Shown in pieces: positions 16,452 through 25,650 of a stretch of DNA of 64,000 nucleotides. The notes beneath the pieces are model-generated. The model had not been told where the DNA came from, did no database searches, and saw only the letters and a program-made list of their open reading frames with translations. Both the position numbers and the translations under genes were made by a program. The stretch lies in contig NZ_JAKLOY010000001.1 of assembly GCF_023652955.1 (NCBI RefSeq), positions 248,001 to 312,000 of the forward strand, in the 5' to 3' direction. Positions within the stretch are counted from its first letter, which is position 1. The number at the start of each line of letters is the position of its first letter. The DNA is from Geomonas sp. Red32 (GTDB lineage Bacteria; Desulfobacterota; Desulfuromonadia; Geobacterales; Geobacteraceae).

Positions 16452-17192
16452 ATGACGCCTAAGCAGAGGAAGGTGCTGGAGTTTATCCTGGAGTTTCAGC
16501 AGCGGCAGGGGTACCAGCCGTCTCAGCAGGAAATAGCCAAGGGGTGCGGGTTCGAGTCGCTGGGGACGGTGCAGCATTACCTGCGGATACTGGAGAGGGA
16601 CGGGTTTCTTTCCCGACAGTGGAACGCGAAGAGGGGACTTAGGCTGACGGTGGCGGAAGGGCAAGAGGGAAATCCCCCCTGGCCCCCCTTTGCCAAAGGG
16701 GGGGAGTATGAGGCGGCCTTTAACAAGGGGGGGACGTCCGGGCACCGGGGGACGCTCGGGCCGGAGATCGAGATACTGCGGGCGGCGGCGCATACGGAGC
16801 TGCCGCTGATCGGGATCGTGGCGGCGGGGAGGCCGGTGGAGGCGTACCAGATGGCGGACGCCATCGAGGTGCCGTCGGCCATGGCGGGACCGGGGAACGT
16901 GGTGTACGAGGTCCGCGGCGATTCCATGGTGGAGATGGGAATCATGAACGGGGATTACGTGGCGGTCCACCCGCAGGCGGTGGCCGAAAACGGCCAGACG
17001 GTGATCGCGGAGGTCAACGGTTCGATCACCATCAAGACGTACTTCAGGAAGGGGGACGTGATCGAACTGCGCCCCGCCAACGTGGCGATGCAGCCAATCA
17101 TCGTAACCGAGGTCGACGATTTCCGGATTCGAGGGGTGCTGGTCGGCTCCATGAGGTTTTACCGCAAGTGGACAGGGAAATCCTCCATATAA
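16452..17192 (+). CDS. lexA: LexA-like self-cleaving repressor heading the mutagenesis cassette
   Basis: 246 residues from ATG 16452 (GGGAGGG upstream). The N-terminal winged helix (MTPKQRKVLEFILEFQQRQG, then QEIAKGCGFESLGTVQHYL) is the LexA DNA-binding domain. The S24 autoprotease domain has the Ala-Gly cleavage site in GIVAAGRPVEA, catalytic Ser in VRGDSMVEMGI and Lys in GSITIKTYF. Damage-activated RecA would trigger cleavage. A dispersed palindrome (16671-16735) is inserted in frame in the hinge and adds NPPWPPFAKGG and AFNKGG, making the protein longer than the usual 200 residues. The last 25 bp overlap the next gene. Confidence 0.85.
   Translation: MTPKQRKVLEFILEFQQRQGYQPSQQEIAKGCGFESLGTVQHYLRILERDGFLSRQWNAKRGLRLTVAEGQEGNPPWPPFAKGGEYEAAFNKGGTSGHRGTLGPEIEILRAAAHTELPLIGIVAAGRPVEAYQMADAIEVPSAMAGPGNVVYEVRGDSMVEMGIMNGDYVAVHPQAVAENGQTVIAEVNGSITIKTYFRKGDVIELRPANVAMQPIIVTEVDDFRIRGVLVGSMRFYRKWTGKSSI
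16671..16735 (+). repeat. Family-A palindrome inside the lexA-like coding sequence
   Basis: AATCCCCCCTGGCCCCCCTT and its complement-like partner, plus a second TTTAACAAGGGGGGG motif, match the dispersed palindrome seen in intergenic regions of this window. The reading frame stays open through it. Confidence 0.8.
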
Positions 17193-18421
17193 CCATTCCC
17201 GCCTTCCCCATCGCGCTTGCGCGCGTCGTGCATTCCCACCTGCGCGGCCGGCCGGTGGCGGTCGCTCCGCTCAACTCGGAACGCGCGCTCATACAGTGTG
17301 CCTCGCATGAGGCTGTTTCCGACGGCGTCCATCCCGGCACCTCCATCTTCCAGGCCCGCAAGACGTGCCCCTCGCTCATCGTCATCGCGCCCGATCCGCA
17401 CCTGAGCGCCAAAGGGAGCCAAGGGCTCATGGAACTGTCGTCGGAATACACCCCGGTGGTGGAACCGGGGGCCGGGAGGGTCTTCCTGGACGTCACCGCG
17501 TCGCGCAGGCTCTTCGGACCGGCACGGGACGTGGCGGCCAGGCTGGAGAAGTCGATCGCGTCGCGCCTTAGCCTGGAGGCGATGGCCGGGACCGGGATCA
17601 ACAAGCTCGTATCGCGGGTGGCGGCGGACGTCATGGAGGAACCGGGGGTGTACGACGTCTTCCATGGGGCAGAGAGGTACTTCCTCGCTCCCTTCCCGGT
17701 GTCCGTCCTGCCGGGGGTGGGGGAGTCCCGCCAGGCGCTTCTGTTCCGGGACCTCAACCTTCAAGTGGTGGAACAGGTGGCGTCCCTCTCCGTTCCGCAA
17801 CTGCGGCTGGCGGTGGGACCGTTCGCCCCCCTTCTTCACGATCGCGCCTGCGGGATCGACCGCTCTCCGGTGCAGCCCCCACGCATGAGTACGGAGATCG
17901 TGGAGGAAGGGCTTTTGGACCAGGAGGAGAACGACGACGCGGTGCTCTTGTGCGAACTGCTGCGACTGGTGGAAGGATGCGGGGTGAGGCTGCGGCGGAT
18001 GGGTAAGGGGGCGAGGAAGATCGCCCTCTCGGTGATGTACGCCGACGGGGTGGCGGAGCAGGGAAAGAAGATCCTCCCCGAGCCGGTTTCGCTCGACCTG
18101 CTGCTTCTGCACGAGGTGGAGGAGCTGTTCTTCGCCACCTGCAAGAGGAGGCAGCGCGTGCGCGGGTTGCGGCTCACCTGCGATCAGGTTGCCGAGCAGG
18201 CGGGGCAGATGGATCTCTTCACGGCCATGACGCAGCAGAGTCTCTGCAAGAAGCAGTCGGACTTGCAGAGTACGCTGGATGCGTTGAGGGAGAAGCACGG
18301 AAACGAGATCGTCCGATGGGGGAAAGGGGTGGCCGCTCATAGGGAGAGGGTGACGCTGAGCGAGAAGATAGCGGCGTGGGACGCGGAAGCGAATAAATAT
18401 ATGACAGTGACCAAACAATAG
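17168..18421 (+). CDS. imuB: ImuB-like Y-family polymerase homologue without catalytic residues
   Basis: 417 residues, GTG start inside lexA (25-bp overlap). Overall a DinB/UmuC-type fold, but the active-site carboxylates are gone: the DinB HVDMDCF motif is HITIPAF here, and SLDEAYLDVT corresponds to GAGRVFLDVT. This is the hallmark of ImuB, which acts as a hub rather than a polymerase. A clamp-binding motif GQMDLF near residue 350 would attach it to the sliding clamp. It would recruit DnaE2 (18842-21829) for error-prone lesion bypass. No imuA gene is present. Confidence 0.8.
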   Translation: MDREILHITIPAFPIALARVVHSHLRGRPVAVAPLNSERALIQCASHEAVSDGVHPGTSIFQARKTCPSLIVIAPDPHLSAKGSQGLMELSSEYTPVVEPGAGRVFLDVTASRRLFGPARDVAARLEKSIASRLSLEAMAGTGINKLVSRVAADVMEEPGVYDVFHGAERYFLAPFPVSVLPGVGESRQALLFRDLNLQVVEQVASLSVPQLRLAVGPFAPLLHDRACGIDRSPVQPPRMSTEIVEEGLLDQEENDDAVLLCELLRLVEGCGVRLRRMGKGARKIALSVMYADGVAEQGKKILPEPVSLDLLLLHEVEELFFATCKRRQRVRGLRLTCDQVAEQAGQMDLFTAMTQQSLCKKQSDLQSTLDALREKHGNEIVRWGKGVAAHRERVTLSEKIAAWDAEANKYMTVTKQ

Positions 18422-18841
18422 AACGCGGATGACGCGGATTGGGCGGATTTTCGCGGATAAACCTTTTAAGGCAATGGAACACGGATGACACGGATTTTAC
18501 GGATAAAGGCGGATCAAGCGGTAAGGCATAAGCTTTTTTAGGGGAAAGGCAAAAAGACCAGCGGCGAAATCCCCCCTGTCCCCCCTTCGCAAAGGGGGGG
18601 ACGTTACCTCCGAAAATTGTCACGGGTTACGAACGGGTTTGGGGGTGGGGTTAACTTGAAAAGGCTTTATCTGTGTAAATCCGTTCAATCAGATTTGATC
18701 CGTGTTCTATTGCCTTGTTTTTGCCTTACCCCAAAAAGGTTGATCCGTGTTCCATGCCTTTGGTTGTTAAGGTTTTATCCGCGTTGATCCGCTCAATCCG
18801 CGTCATCCGCGTTCCATCGCCTTTGACTTGATAGGTTTTCC
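18421..18841. repeat. Nested inverted repeats between imuB and dnaE2
   Basis: A 48-bp arm at 18421-18468 (starting GAACGCGGATGACGCGGATT) is almost perfectly inverted at 18767-18814. Shorter variants (ACACGGATGACACGGATTTT type) sit between the arms at about 18478-18515 and 18663-18750. A family-A palindrome lies at 18568-18606. No gene is supported. The stretch separates dnaE2 from the lexA-imuB transcript and may attenuate or stabilise the mRNA. Confidence 0.7.
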
Positions 18842-21829
18842 ATGTTCGTCCACCTCCATGTCCATTCTTCTCTCTCTCCCAACTGGGGCATCCACCCTCC
18901 CGAGAGGCTCTGCGCGTCGGCGGCAGCGATGGGGTTTCCGGCCATCGCCATCACGGACCGCAACGGCCTCTACGGCGTGCCGCGCTTCATCGATGCTGCC
19001 CGGGAGGCTGGGATCTCTCCCATCATTGGCACGGAGGCGGTCACCACCGATAACCGGGCGGTGCTTCTCGCCCGCAACCAGGAGGGGTACGCGAACATCT
19101 CCCGGCTCATCTCGGAGCTTCACTGCCGGAAGGGGTTCGACCTCCCCTCGGCAATCGCCGAGTTCCGGCAGGGGATCGTCATCCTCTCGGACGATGCCAG
19201 GCTTCTCTCCTCGCTCAAGAAGGATTCCGCCGACGGCCTCTTCGTCGAGCTCTCCCCCGGGCACGCGCTCCACCGCGCGCTCTCGCTCTCCCGCGAAATG
19301 CGGCTGCCGCCGGTCGCTACTTCGCGCGCTCTCCTTCTGCGCAAGGATGACTTCCACCTGCACCGGGTGCTTCGCGCCATCGATCTCAACACCAAGCTCT
19401 CCCGGCTCGCGCCCGAGGCGACTGCCTGCGACTCCGACTACCTCTACCCGGCCGCCCGCATCGCCGAATTCTTCCCCCACTGCCCGGAGGCGGTATCCAA
19501 CTCTCTCAAGGTGGCGGATCTCTGCCGCTACGACTGGGATTTCTCCAGCACCATCTTCCCCGCCTTCCGCGACTTCGCCAACGGCACGGCGTTCGACGAG
19601 CTGACCCGCCGCGCCCGCGCAGGGGCCCTCTGGCGTTACGGCGCCATCGACGAGAAGGTGGAGGGCCGGCTGGGCAAGGAGCTCTCCATCATCCGCGACA
19701 AGGGGTTCGCCCACTATTTCCTGGTGGTGGAGGAGATCTCCAAGCAGTCGCAGCGGACCTGCGGCCGGGGGAGCGCGGCGGCCTCGCTGGTCGCCTACTG
19801 CCTCGGCATCACCCACGTCGATCCGATCAAGCACAACCTCTTCTTCGAGCGCTTCCTCAACGAGGGGAGAAGCGATCCTCCCGACATCGACATGGACTTT
19901 CCGTGGGACGAACGGGACGACATCCTCGACTTCGCCTTCGCCCGCTACGGGGCCAAGCGCGCCGCCATGGTCTCCAATCACGTGGGATTCAAGGGGCGCT
20001 CGGCGCTGCGCGAGGTGGCCAAGGTCTACGGGCTCCCCGACTACGAGATCAAGGAGATGACGGAAAGGATCTCCAGCTTCTGGAAGGCCGAGCAGAGCGC
20101 CGCGGCCATCGGCGGCCATCCGCTGTTCAAGGATGAAAGGCTTTCGCAAGACTGGGTGGAGATCGTCGCCACCGCGCAAAGGCTGAGCGGGCAGCTTCGC
20201 CACCTCTCCCTGCACTGCGGCGGGCTGGTCATCGTCCCGGACGAGATCCGCAAGTATGTGCCGGTGGAGATCTCGCGCAAGGGGCTGCCGTTCATCCAGT
20301 GGGAGAAGGACCAGACCGAGGATGCGGGGCTCGTGAAGATCGACATCCTCGGCAACCGCTCTCTCGCGGTGGTGCGCGACGCCATGGCCGCAGCCAAGGT
20401 GAATTACGGTATCGAGATCGATTACCCGTCCTGGCGCCCGCTCGACGACGGGAAGACCTGCGAGCAGCTCCGCTCCGGGGGTACCATCGGCTGCTTCTAC
20501 CTGGAATCCCCCTCCATCCGCCTGCTGATGCGCAAGATCTGGAGCCCGACGGCACCCGCAGCTACCTTCAATTACGACCTCTTCGAGGTGCTCGTGCAGG
20601 CCTCCTCCATCATCCGCCCCGCCGCCAACAGCTTCATCCAGGAGTACGTGGCGAGGATGCAGGGGAAATCGTGGGCGCACCTCCACCCGCTTTTGGAGAG
20701 CGTGCTCGGCGAAACGCTGGGAATCGCCATCTACCAGGAGCAGATTACCCAGATCGCCATGGAACTGGCCGGCTTCTCCGCCAGCGAAGGGGATCAGCTG
20801 CGGAAGGTGATCACCAAGAAGCACCGGGAGAAGAAGCTGGCCGATTTCCGGGCCAAGTTCTACTCGGGAGCGGCGGCCAAAGGGGTCGAACAGCTGGTAC
20901 TCGAGGCGATCTGGGACCAGATCCTCTCCTTCTCGGGCTACTCGTTCTGCAAACCCCACTCGGCAAGCTACGCCCACTTGAGCGCCAAGGCCGCCTATCT
21001 CAAGGCCCACTTCCCGGCCGAGTTCATGGGGGCGGTCATTTCCAACCAAGGGGGGTACTACTCTCCCTTTGCCTACCTGTCGGAAAGCAGGCGCATGGGG
21101 ATCGCCGTGCTTCCTCCCGACATCAATGCGAGCGAGCAGCGCTATACCGCGAAAGATATGAATCTGCGGATCGGGCTGATGCAGGTCGACGGGCTCACCA
21201 CCGGCTGCGTCGAGAAGCTTTTGAAAGAGAGAGCGGAGCGGGGGGCATTCGCTTCGTTTGCGGATTTCCAGCGGCGGGTGGCGGCGGGGAGGAGCGATGT
21301 CGAGCGGCTGATCAAGGCGGGGTGTTTCGACTCGCTGGAGGGGATCGGGAGGCGGCCGGCGCTCATCTGGGAACTGCTGCACCACCAGCAGCAATCGACC
21401 GGCTTTCTCTTCGAGCAGAAGACCGAGCTGCCGCAGGCGCAGGCATACGACGAGAAGACGGTGCTGAGACAGGAGGTGGAGACCCTCGGCTTCCTGGTTT
21501 CCCGGCACCCGCTCACTCTCTACCGGGAACAGTGGCTGAAGCACCGGCCGGTCAAAGGCACGGATCTCATCCGCCACGCCGGTAAGTGGGTCACCATGGT
21601 CGGGTGGTGGATCACCACCAAGATGGTGGAGGACAAGCACGGCCGCCCCATGGAGTTCGTCTCCTTCGAGGACGTCACCGCCATCTACGACGCGACCTTC
21701 TTCCCGGACGTCTACGCAAGGTTCTGCCGTAAGCTCTCGCAGCGACGGCCATACCTATTGAAAGGGATCGTCGAGGAAGAGTTCGGGGTGGCGACGCTGA
21801 GGGTCAAGTGGGTAGGTTTCCTCGATTGA
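18842..21829 (+). CDS. dnaE2: Error-prone DNA polymerase III alpha subunit DnaE2 (ImuC)
   Basis: 995 residues. The N-terminal PHP domain starts MFVHLHVHSSLSPNWGIHPP. The polymerase core has CGRGSAAASLVAYCLGI, the catalytic Asp pair in PPDIDMDFPWDERD and the third Asp in VKIDILGNRSL. Near 640-720 it has EQITQIAMELAGFSASEGDQ and GYSFCKPHSASYAHLS, and the C-terminus carries an OB fold (WVTMVGWWITTKMVEDKHGR). The length and lack of the long tau-binding tail fit DnaE2 rather than DnaE1. DnaE2 performs lesion bypass and damage-induced mutagenesis together with ImuB. The ribosome site is weak. Confidence 0.9.
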   Translation: MFVHLHVHSSLSPNWGIHPPERLCASAAAMGFPAIAITDRNGLYGVPRFIDAAREAGISPIIGTEAVTTDNRAVLLARNQEGYANISRLISELHCRKGFDLPSAIAEFRQGIVILSDDARLLSSLKKDSADGLFVELSPGHALHRALSLSREMRLPPVATSRALLLRKDDFHLHRVLRAIDLNTKLSRLAPEATACDSDYLYPAARIAEFFPHCPEAVSNSLKVADLCRYDWDFSSTIFPAFRDFANGTAFDELTRRARAGALWRYGAIDEKVEGRLGKELSIIRDKGFAHYFLVVEEISKQSQRTCGRGSAAASLVAYCLGITHVDPIKHNLFFERFLNEGRSDPPDIDMDFPWDERDDILDFAFARYGAKRAAMVSNHVGFKGRSALREVAKVYGLPDYEIKEMTERISSFWKAEQSAAAIGGHPLFKDERLSQDWVEIVATAQRLSGQLRHLSLHCGGLVIVPDEIRKYVPVEISRKGLPFIQWEKDQTEDAGLVKIDILGNRSLAVVRDAMAAAKVNYGIEIDYPSWRPLDDGKTCEQLRSGGTIGCFYLESPSIRLLMRKIWSPTAPAATFNYDLFEVLVQASSIIRPAANSFIQEYVARMQGKSWAHLHPLLESVLGETLGIAIYQEQITQIAMELAGFSASEGDQLRKVITKKHREKKLADFRAKFYSGAAAKGVEQLVLEAIWDQILSFSGYSFCKPHSASYAHLSAKAAYLKAHFPAEFMGAVISNQGGYYSPFAYLSESRRMGIAVLPPDINASEQRYTAKDMNLRIGLMQVDGLTTGCVEKLLKERAERGAFASFADFQRRVAAGRSDVERLIKAGCFDSLEGIGRRPALIWELLHHQQQSTGFLFEQKTELPQAQAYDEKTVLRQEVETLGFLVSRHPLTLYREQWLKHRPVKGTDLIRHAGKWVTMVGWWITTKMVEDKHGRPMEFVSFEDVTAIYDATFFPDVYARFCRKLSQRRPYLLKGIVEEEFGVATLRVKWVGFLD

Positions 21830-21849
21830 CGCCGCACCCCGATCCTCCT

Positions 21850-22656
21850 TCACCGTGAATTCGCCCGCCAGCCGTGTTCCATCAGGAAGCGCTGGGCCGG
21901 GGTGTATTTCATCGCGGCGGCGGCCTTGATCAGGGCTTGCCCCAGGAACTCGGTCTCCGGTGTCTCGCCAAGGCGCGCTCCCTGCCAATAGAGGAACTTC
22001 GGATCCTGCGCGTCGGTACTCTTCATCGCCGCCTGAAGAAATCCTTCGGCGGTTTCGAGACAACGGGGAACTCCCTGCCCGACCGCATAGAGGCAGGCAA
22101 GCCGGATCTGGGACTTGAAGTGGCCGTACTCTGCGGCCCTGCGATACCAGTAGGCGGCTTCGAAGGGGTTGTGGTGCCCGGCATCGCGGTCGTAGATGTA
22201 GGCCAGGTAATACATAGCCGCCGTCTCGCCATCGAAAACGACCTCGTAGAGGAGATCCAAGGCACGCTCGATGTCTTTCTGGCAGTGCTCGCCGAAGATG
22301 AAGAGCTCGGCGAGCGCTATGACACTGGCGGCATGTCCACCCTGCCACGCGCTCTCGAGAAGCTCGACGGCCCGAGGGACGTCGTGGGGAACGCCTGTGC
22401 CCTGGAGGTGAAGCAGGCCCAGTTCGTGTTGCGCCCGCGCCCGTCCCGCTTTGGCGGCGGTGGCCAGATAACCTGCCGCCTTCTCCGGGTCCCACGCCCC
22501 CCCTTCACCCATCAGGTGCAGAAGTCCCAATGCCTCCGCCCGCTCCGCCTCGAGGTCGGATACGCCGGCGGAAGCCTTCTTGGACACGTGCTTTATGCGT
22601 AACTCCTTGGCTTTTTGCCTGAAGTCTATGACGTTATGTCTGGTAGCGTCTGTCAT
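21850..22656 (-). CDS. Sel1-repeat (TPR-like) protein
   Basis: 268 residues from ATG 22656, chosen because GGAGGG lies 8 nt upstream; the frame stays open to 22731. Residues about 55-260 contain Sel1-type helical repeats: AQHELGLLHLQGTGVPHDVP, AAMYYLAYIYDRDAGHHNP and SQIRLACLYAVGQGVPRC. There is no signal peptide, so a cytoplasmic scaffold role is likely. It converges on dnaE2 with a 20-bp gap. An imperfect palindrome CCCTACTGTCAGTAAGGG at 22686-22703 lies just upstream of the start and could be an operator. Confidence 0.75.
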   Translation of the reverse strand: MTDATRHNVIDFRQKAKELRIKHVSKKASAGVSDLEAERAEALGLLHLMGEGGAWDPEKAAGYLATAAKAGRARAQHELGLLHLQGTGVPHDVPRAVELLESAWQGGHAASVIALAELFIFGEHCQKDIERALDLLYEVVFDGETAAMYYLAYIYDRDAGHHNPFEAAYWYRRAAEYGHFKSQIRLACLYAVGQGVPRCLETAEGFLQAAMKSTDAQDPKFLYWQGARLGETPETEFLGQALIKAAAAMKYTPAQRFLMEHGWRANSR

Positions 22657-22947
22657 TTGAACACCCTCCGAAGCACAGATTGCCACCCTACTGTCAGTAA
22701 GGGTCGTGCCTCGAAAGGTTACAACTACCATGCCAGAGATCTAATAGGACTATCATGATCCTATAAGGCCGCAACCAGACATGAAATTGGAATTAGAGAG
22801 CAATTAGAGGGGGATCGGTGAGGCGGAAAGCGAGTGATGAAGGGGTGTCCCGAAAAGCGTCAGTTGTCCCGAAACGGGCCGGAAACGGATAAAAAGGTCA
22901 GCAGCATTGCTGCCGGAACGGGCAAAGCGTCAGGATCGGCAGGAGCT

Positions 22948-25425
22948 TCAGGCGGCCAGGACCTCCCGCACCTTCTTGAGCAGCTCCTGCGGTGTGCTCG
23001 GTTTGGGAAGGAAATTCCCCTTGGCGAAGGTCACCCCCTTCCGGTCCACATCGTTCGGGGTGTAACCGCTGGTGAAGAGGACTTTGGTCCGCGGGTTCTT
23101 CCTCGCGATGGCGGCGTAGGCGTCTTTGCCGTTCATCTTCGGCATGACCACGTCCATGATGATGAGATCGACGCTCTCCCGGTGCTCGAGGAAGCGGTTG
23201 ACGGCATCCTCCCCGTCCACCGCCTCGATGACCCGGTAACCGTTACTGGACAAGACCTCCGAAGTCAGCCTGCGGACTTCCGGCGCGTCTTCGGCGACCA
23301 GCACCGTCTCGCTCCCCGTGTAGCGGACGTTATCGACGACATCGGCAACGGCCCGGTCTACGTCCTTGCTGAGAATGGGGAGGTAGACGTCGAAGATGGT
23401 ACCGACTCCCGGCTCGCTCGTCACGTGGATGAAACCGTCGTGCTGCTGGACGATGCCGTACACGATGGCCATCCCGAGCCCGGTTCCCTTGCCGACCTCT
23501 TTGGTGGTGAAAAACGGCTCGAAGATGCGCGCTTTGGTGTCGGCGTCCATGCCGGCGCCGGTGTCCGCTACCGAGAGCATGGCATAGCGTCCCGCCTTGC
23601 CGGCGCCCCGTTTTTTGACCAGCTCCGGAGTCAGCTCGGCCACCGAGGTGCTGATGCTGAGCCGGCCGGATCCGGCGATGGCGTCCCGTGCGTTGGCGAC
23701 CAGGTTCATCAGGACCTGCTCGATCTGTCCCGGGTCCGCCAGGATGGGGAGCCGTTGCCGGGAGAGTTCGATGTCCAGCTCGATCTCGGCGGTGATCAGC
23801 CGCCTCAGCAGCTTGTTGATGTTCTCGACCACGTGGTTGAGCTCGACCGCCCGGGGATCTTTCACCTGTTTCCGGCTGAAGGCCAGGAGCCCCTCGGTGA
23901 GGTTGGAGGCCCGGTCGGCTGCGAGCTGCACCTGCTCGAGATATTTCGCCGCGGGATGATCGGGGCCGACGCTCCCCTCTGAAAGGTTGGCAAAGCCGAT
24001 GATGACGGTGAGGAGGTTGTTGAAATCGTGCGCGATCCCTCCCGCCAGCTGCCCCACGGCCTCCATCTTCTGGGAATGGCGCAGCTGCTCCGCCATCCGC
24101 CGCTCCCGCTCCACGTACATGGCGTTGCGGACGCTCATCCCGATCACCGGGGCGATCCCCATCAGAAGGTTCAGGTCGCTTTGCACGAGGAGCCGTTTTG
24201 TCCTCACGTTGTCCACCGCCAGCACGCCGAGGGATTCCCCCTCGTAGACGATGGGGCAGCAGATGAAGGACTGGGCCTCCATCATTTCGGTGAAGGCGGC
24301 GCTGCGGGCGGAGTGGTGGGCGCCGGTCTCGGCCAGGTCGTTGACCAGCACCGGACGCTGCTCCCGGAAGGTCCGGACGAGGACCCCGTTGGAAGCCGGA
24401 TCGAGCTTGAAGGGAGTCTCCCGCAGGAGGTCGAGCTGGTCGCCGCGATAGCCGAAACCGGTCCGGAAGGTCAGCTCGGACTGGCTCTCGTCGGCCAGCA
24501 GGATGAGGCAGCGGTCGTAGCGGAGGCGGTTTTCCAGCGCCTTGATCACGCTCTCCAGTACCTCGTCGATATCGCTCTGCCTGCTGATCGCCTGGCCGAC
24601 CTCGTTGACCATGCGGGCATTGTTGTAGTTGGACTCCACCTGCTCGACCAGGTGCTCCGACGATTCCCTCAACTCCAGCAGGGCCCCGGTCAATTCCCTC
24701 CTTTCCAGGAGTTCCGCGGCATAGGAAGCTCCCAGGAACGCCAGCACCAGCAATGAGGAAAGCGCCGCCACCATCTGGGTGGAGACGAAGAGGGGCGAAG
24801 CGGCGGCCGAGAACAGCAGCAGCGGCGTCAGGCGGTTTCTCACCGTGCGGATGCGCACGTAGGCCGGCTTGTTCCAGGTCACGATATAGCGGCAGCAGTC
24901 TCCCCCCCTGAACATGCACTCGGGGTGTTCGACCTTGGGGAGGCCGAAGTTGAAGACCAGCGGGACCGCCTCCAGGAAGCCGAGCCGGTTTTCGCACTGG
25001 TAGGCACGCTCCTGGACTCCCTTCACCGGTTGCGCGGTGATCTCGTAGGTGGTATCCGCCAGGCGCTGCGAGGTGTAGAGAGAGGAGCGGGTCAACTTGG
25101 GAACGGAGCGGGCGATGCCGTTGAAGACCACGGCGGGGCTGACCATGCCGAGGAGGCACTTGGCGCCCACGCCGAGGCAATCGAGCGAGGCTGCGAAGCG
25201 CCCGGCTTCCCGGGAGATGTCGTGGCCGATCAGCGTCTTCAGCTTCTCGTGGAAGAGGTCGATCTGGCGCTGGGTAAACCAGTGCCCTTCGTCGCCGACC
25301 TCGTGCGTGGTCATACCGGCGTAGCTCAACAGTTCTTCGACGTCAATGTACCGGTATTTACGCCTGATGAGCGTCACGAAGGTGTTGACGATCCTGCTGT
25401 TGTAGAGCTGCGGACTGGCTGGCAT
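22948..25425 (-). CDS. Membrane-bound hybrid histidine kinase (V4R-like, GAF, HisKA, HATPase, REC)
   Basis: About 825 residues; start set at ATG 25425, though an in-frame GTG at 25461 is possible. Residues about 1-200 resemble a V4R-type small-ligand domain, including the Cys-rich PECMFRGGDCCRYIV. Two close hydrophobic spans follow (LTPLLLFSAAASPLFVS and LLVLAFLGASYAAELL), then a coiled segment, a GAF domain (VLESVIKALENRLRYDRC), HisKA with the phospho-accepting His in GGIAHDFNNLLTVI, and an HATPase with GKGTGLGMAIVYGIV. The C-terminal receiver has Asp in DLIIMDVVMPKMNG. No separate response regulator is adjacent. It follows ftsZ but behind a terminator. Confidence 0.85.
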   Translation of the reverse strand: MPASPQLYNSRIVNTFVTLIRRKYRYIDVEELLSYAGMTTHEVGDEGHWFTQRQIDLFHEKLKTLIGHDISREAGRFAASLDCLGVGAKCLLGMVSPAVVFNGIARSVPKLTRSSLYTSQRLADTTYEITAQPVKGVQERAYQCENRLGFLEAVPLVFNFGLPKVEHPECMFRGGDCCRYIVTWNKPAYVRIRTVRNRLTPLLLFSAAASPLFVSTQMVAALSSLLVLAFLGASYAAELLERRELTGALLELRESSEHLVEQVESNYNNARMVNEVGQAISRQSDIDEVLESVIKALENRLRYDRCLILLADESQSELTFRTGFGYRGDQLDLLRETPFKLDPASNGVLVRTFREQRPVLVNDLAETGAHHSARSAAFTEMMEAQSFICCPIVYEGESLGVLAVDNVRTKRLLVQSDLNLLMGIAPVIGMSVRNAMYVERERRMAEQLRHSQKMEAVGQLAGGIAHDFNNLLTVIIGFANLSEGSVGPDHPAAKYLEQVQLAADRASNLTEGLLAFSRKQVKDPRAVELNHVVENINKLLRRLITAEIELDIELSRQRLPILADPGQIEQVLMNLVANARDAIAGSGRLSISTSVAELTPELVKKRGAGKAGRYAMLSVADTGAGMDADTKARIFEPFFTTKEVGKGTGLGMAIVYGIVQQHDGFIHVTSEPGVGTIFDVYLPILSKDVDRAVADVVDNVRYTGSETVLVAEDAPEVRRLTSEVLSSNGYRVIEAVDGEDAVNRFLEHRESVDLIIMDVVMPKMNGKDAYAAIARKNPRTKVLFTSGYTPNDVDRKGVTFAKGNFLPKPSTPQELLKKVREVLAA

Positions 25426-25593
25426 TAAAGAGGCGCTCCGTTTCGGTGCGGGGGACGGCACCTTCTGGTGCCTGTCTCCTTCCCTATCGGAGAAAATGGT
25501 CTCCTCTTTAATGGAAAAGCGGGAATTGAAGGACAGGGGGAGGGTATTCGGAGTACATGGCGGCGGAAAGGAAAGGGGAAGAGCCGAACTAAG

Positions 25594-25626
25594 AAAAGCC
25601 CGGCGCCGTTGACGGGCCGGGCTTTT
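25594..25626 (-). terminator. Terminator at the end of the division cluster (after ftsZ)
   Basis: GAAAAGCCCGGC pairs with GCCGGGCTTTTC, 25 bp beyond the ftsZ stop. The T run on the minus strand makes it a classical rho-independent terminator. Confidence 0.8.
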
Positions 25627-25650
25627 CAGTGGGGGGCGGAAGGGGTACTG

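Noticed and set aside
18803..21640. 945-codon open frame on the minus strand opposite dnaE2
   Set aside because: It is the shadow of the GC-rich dnaE2 gene; the product has no motifs and the plus-strand DnaE2 has every catalytic motif.
22834..23982. 382-codon plus-strand frame opposite the hybrid kinase
   Set aside because: Complement shadow; the minus-strand kinase has all signature boxes and the plus-strand product has none.
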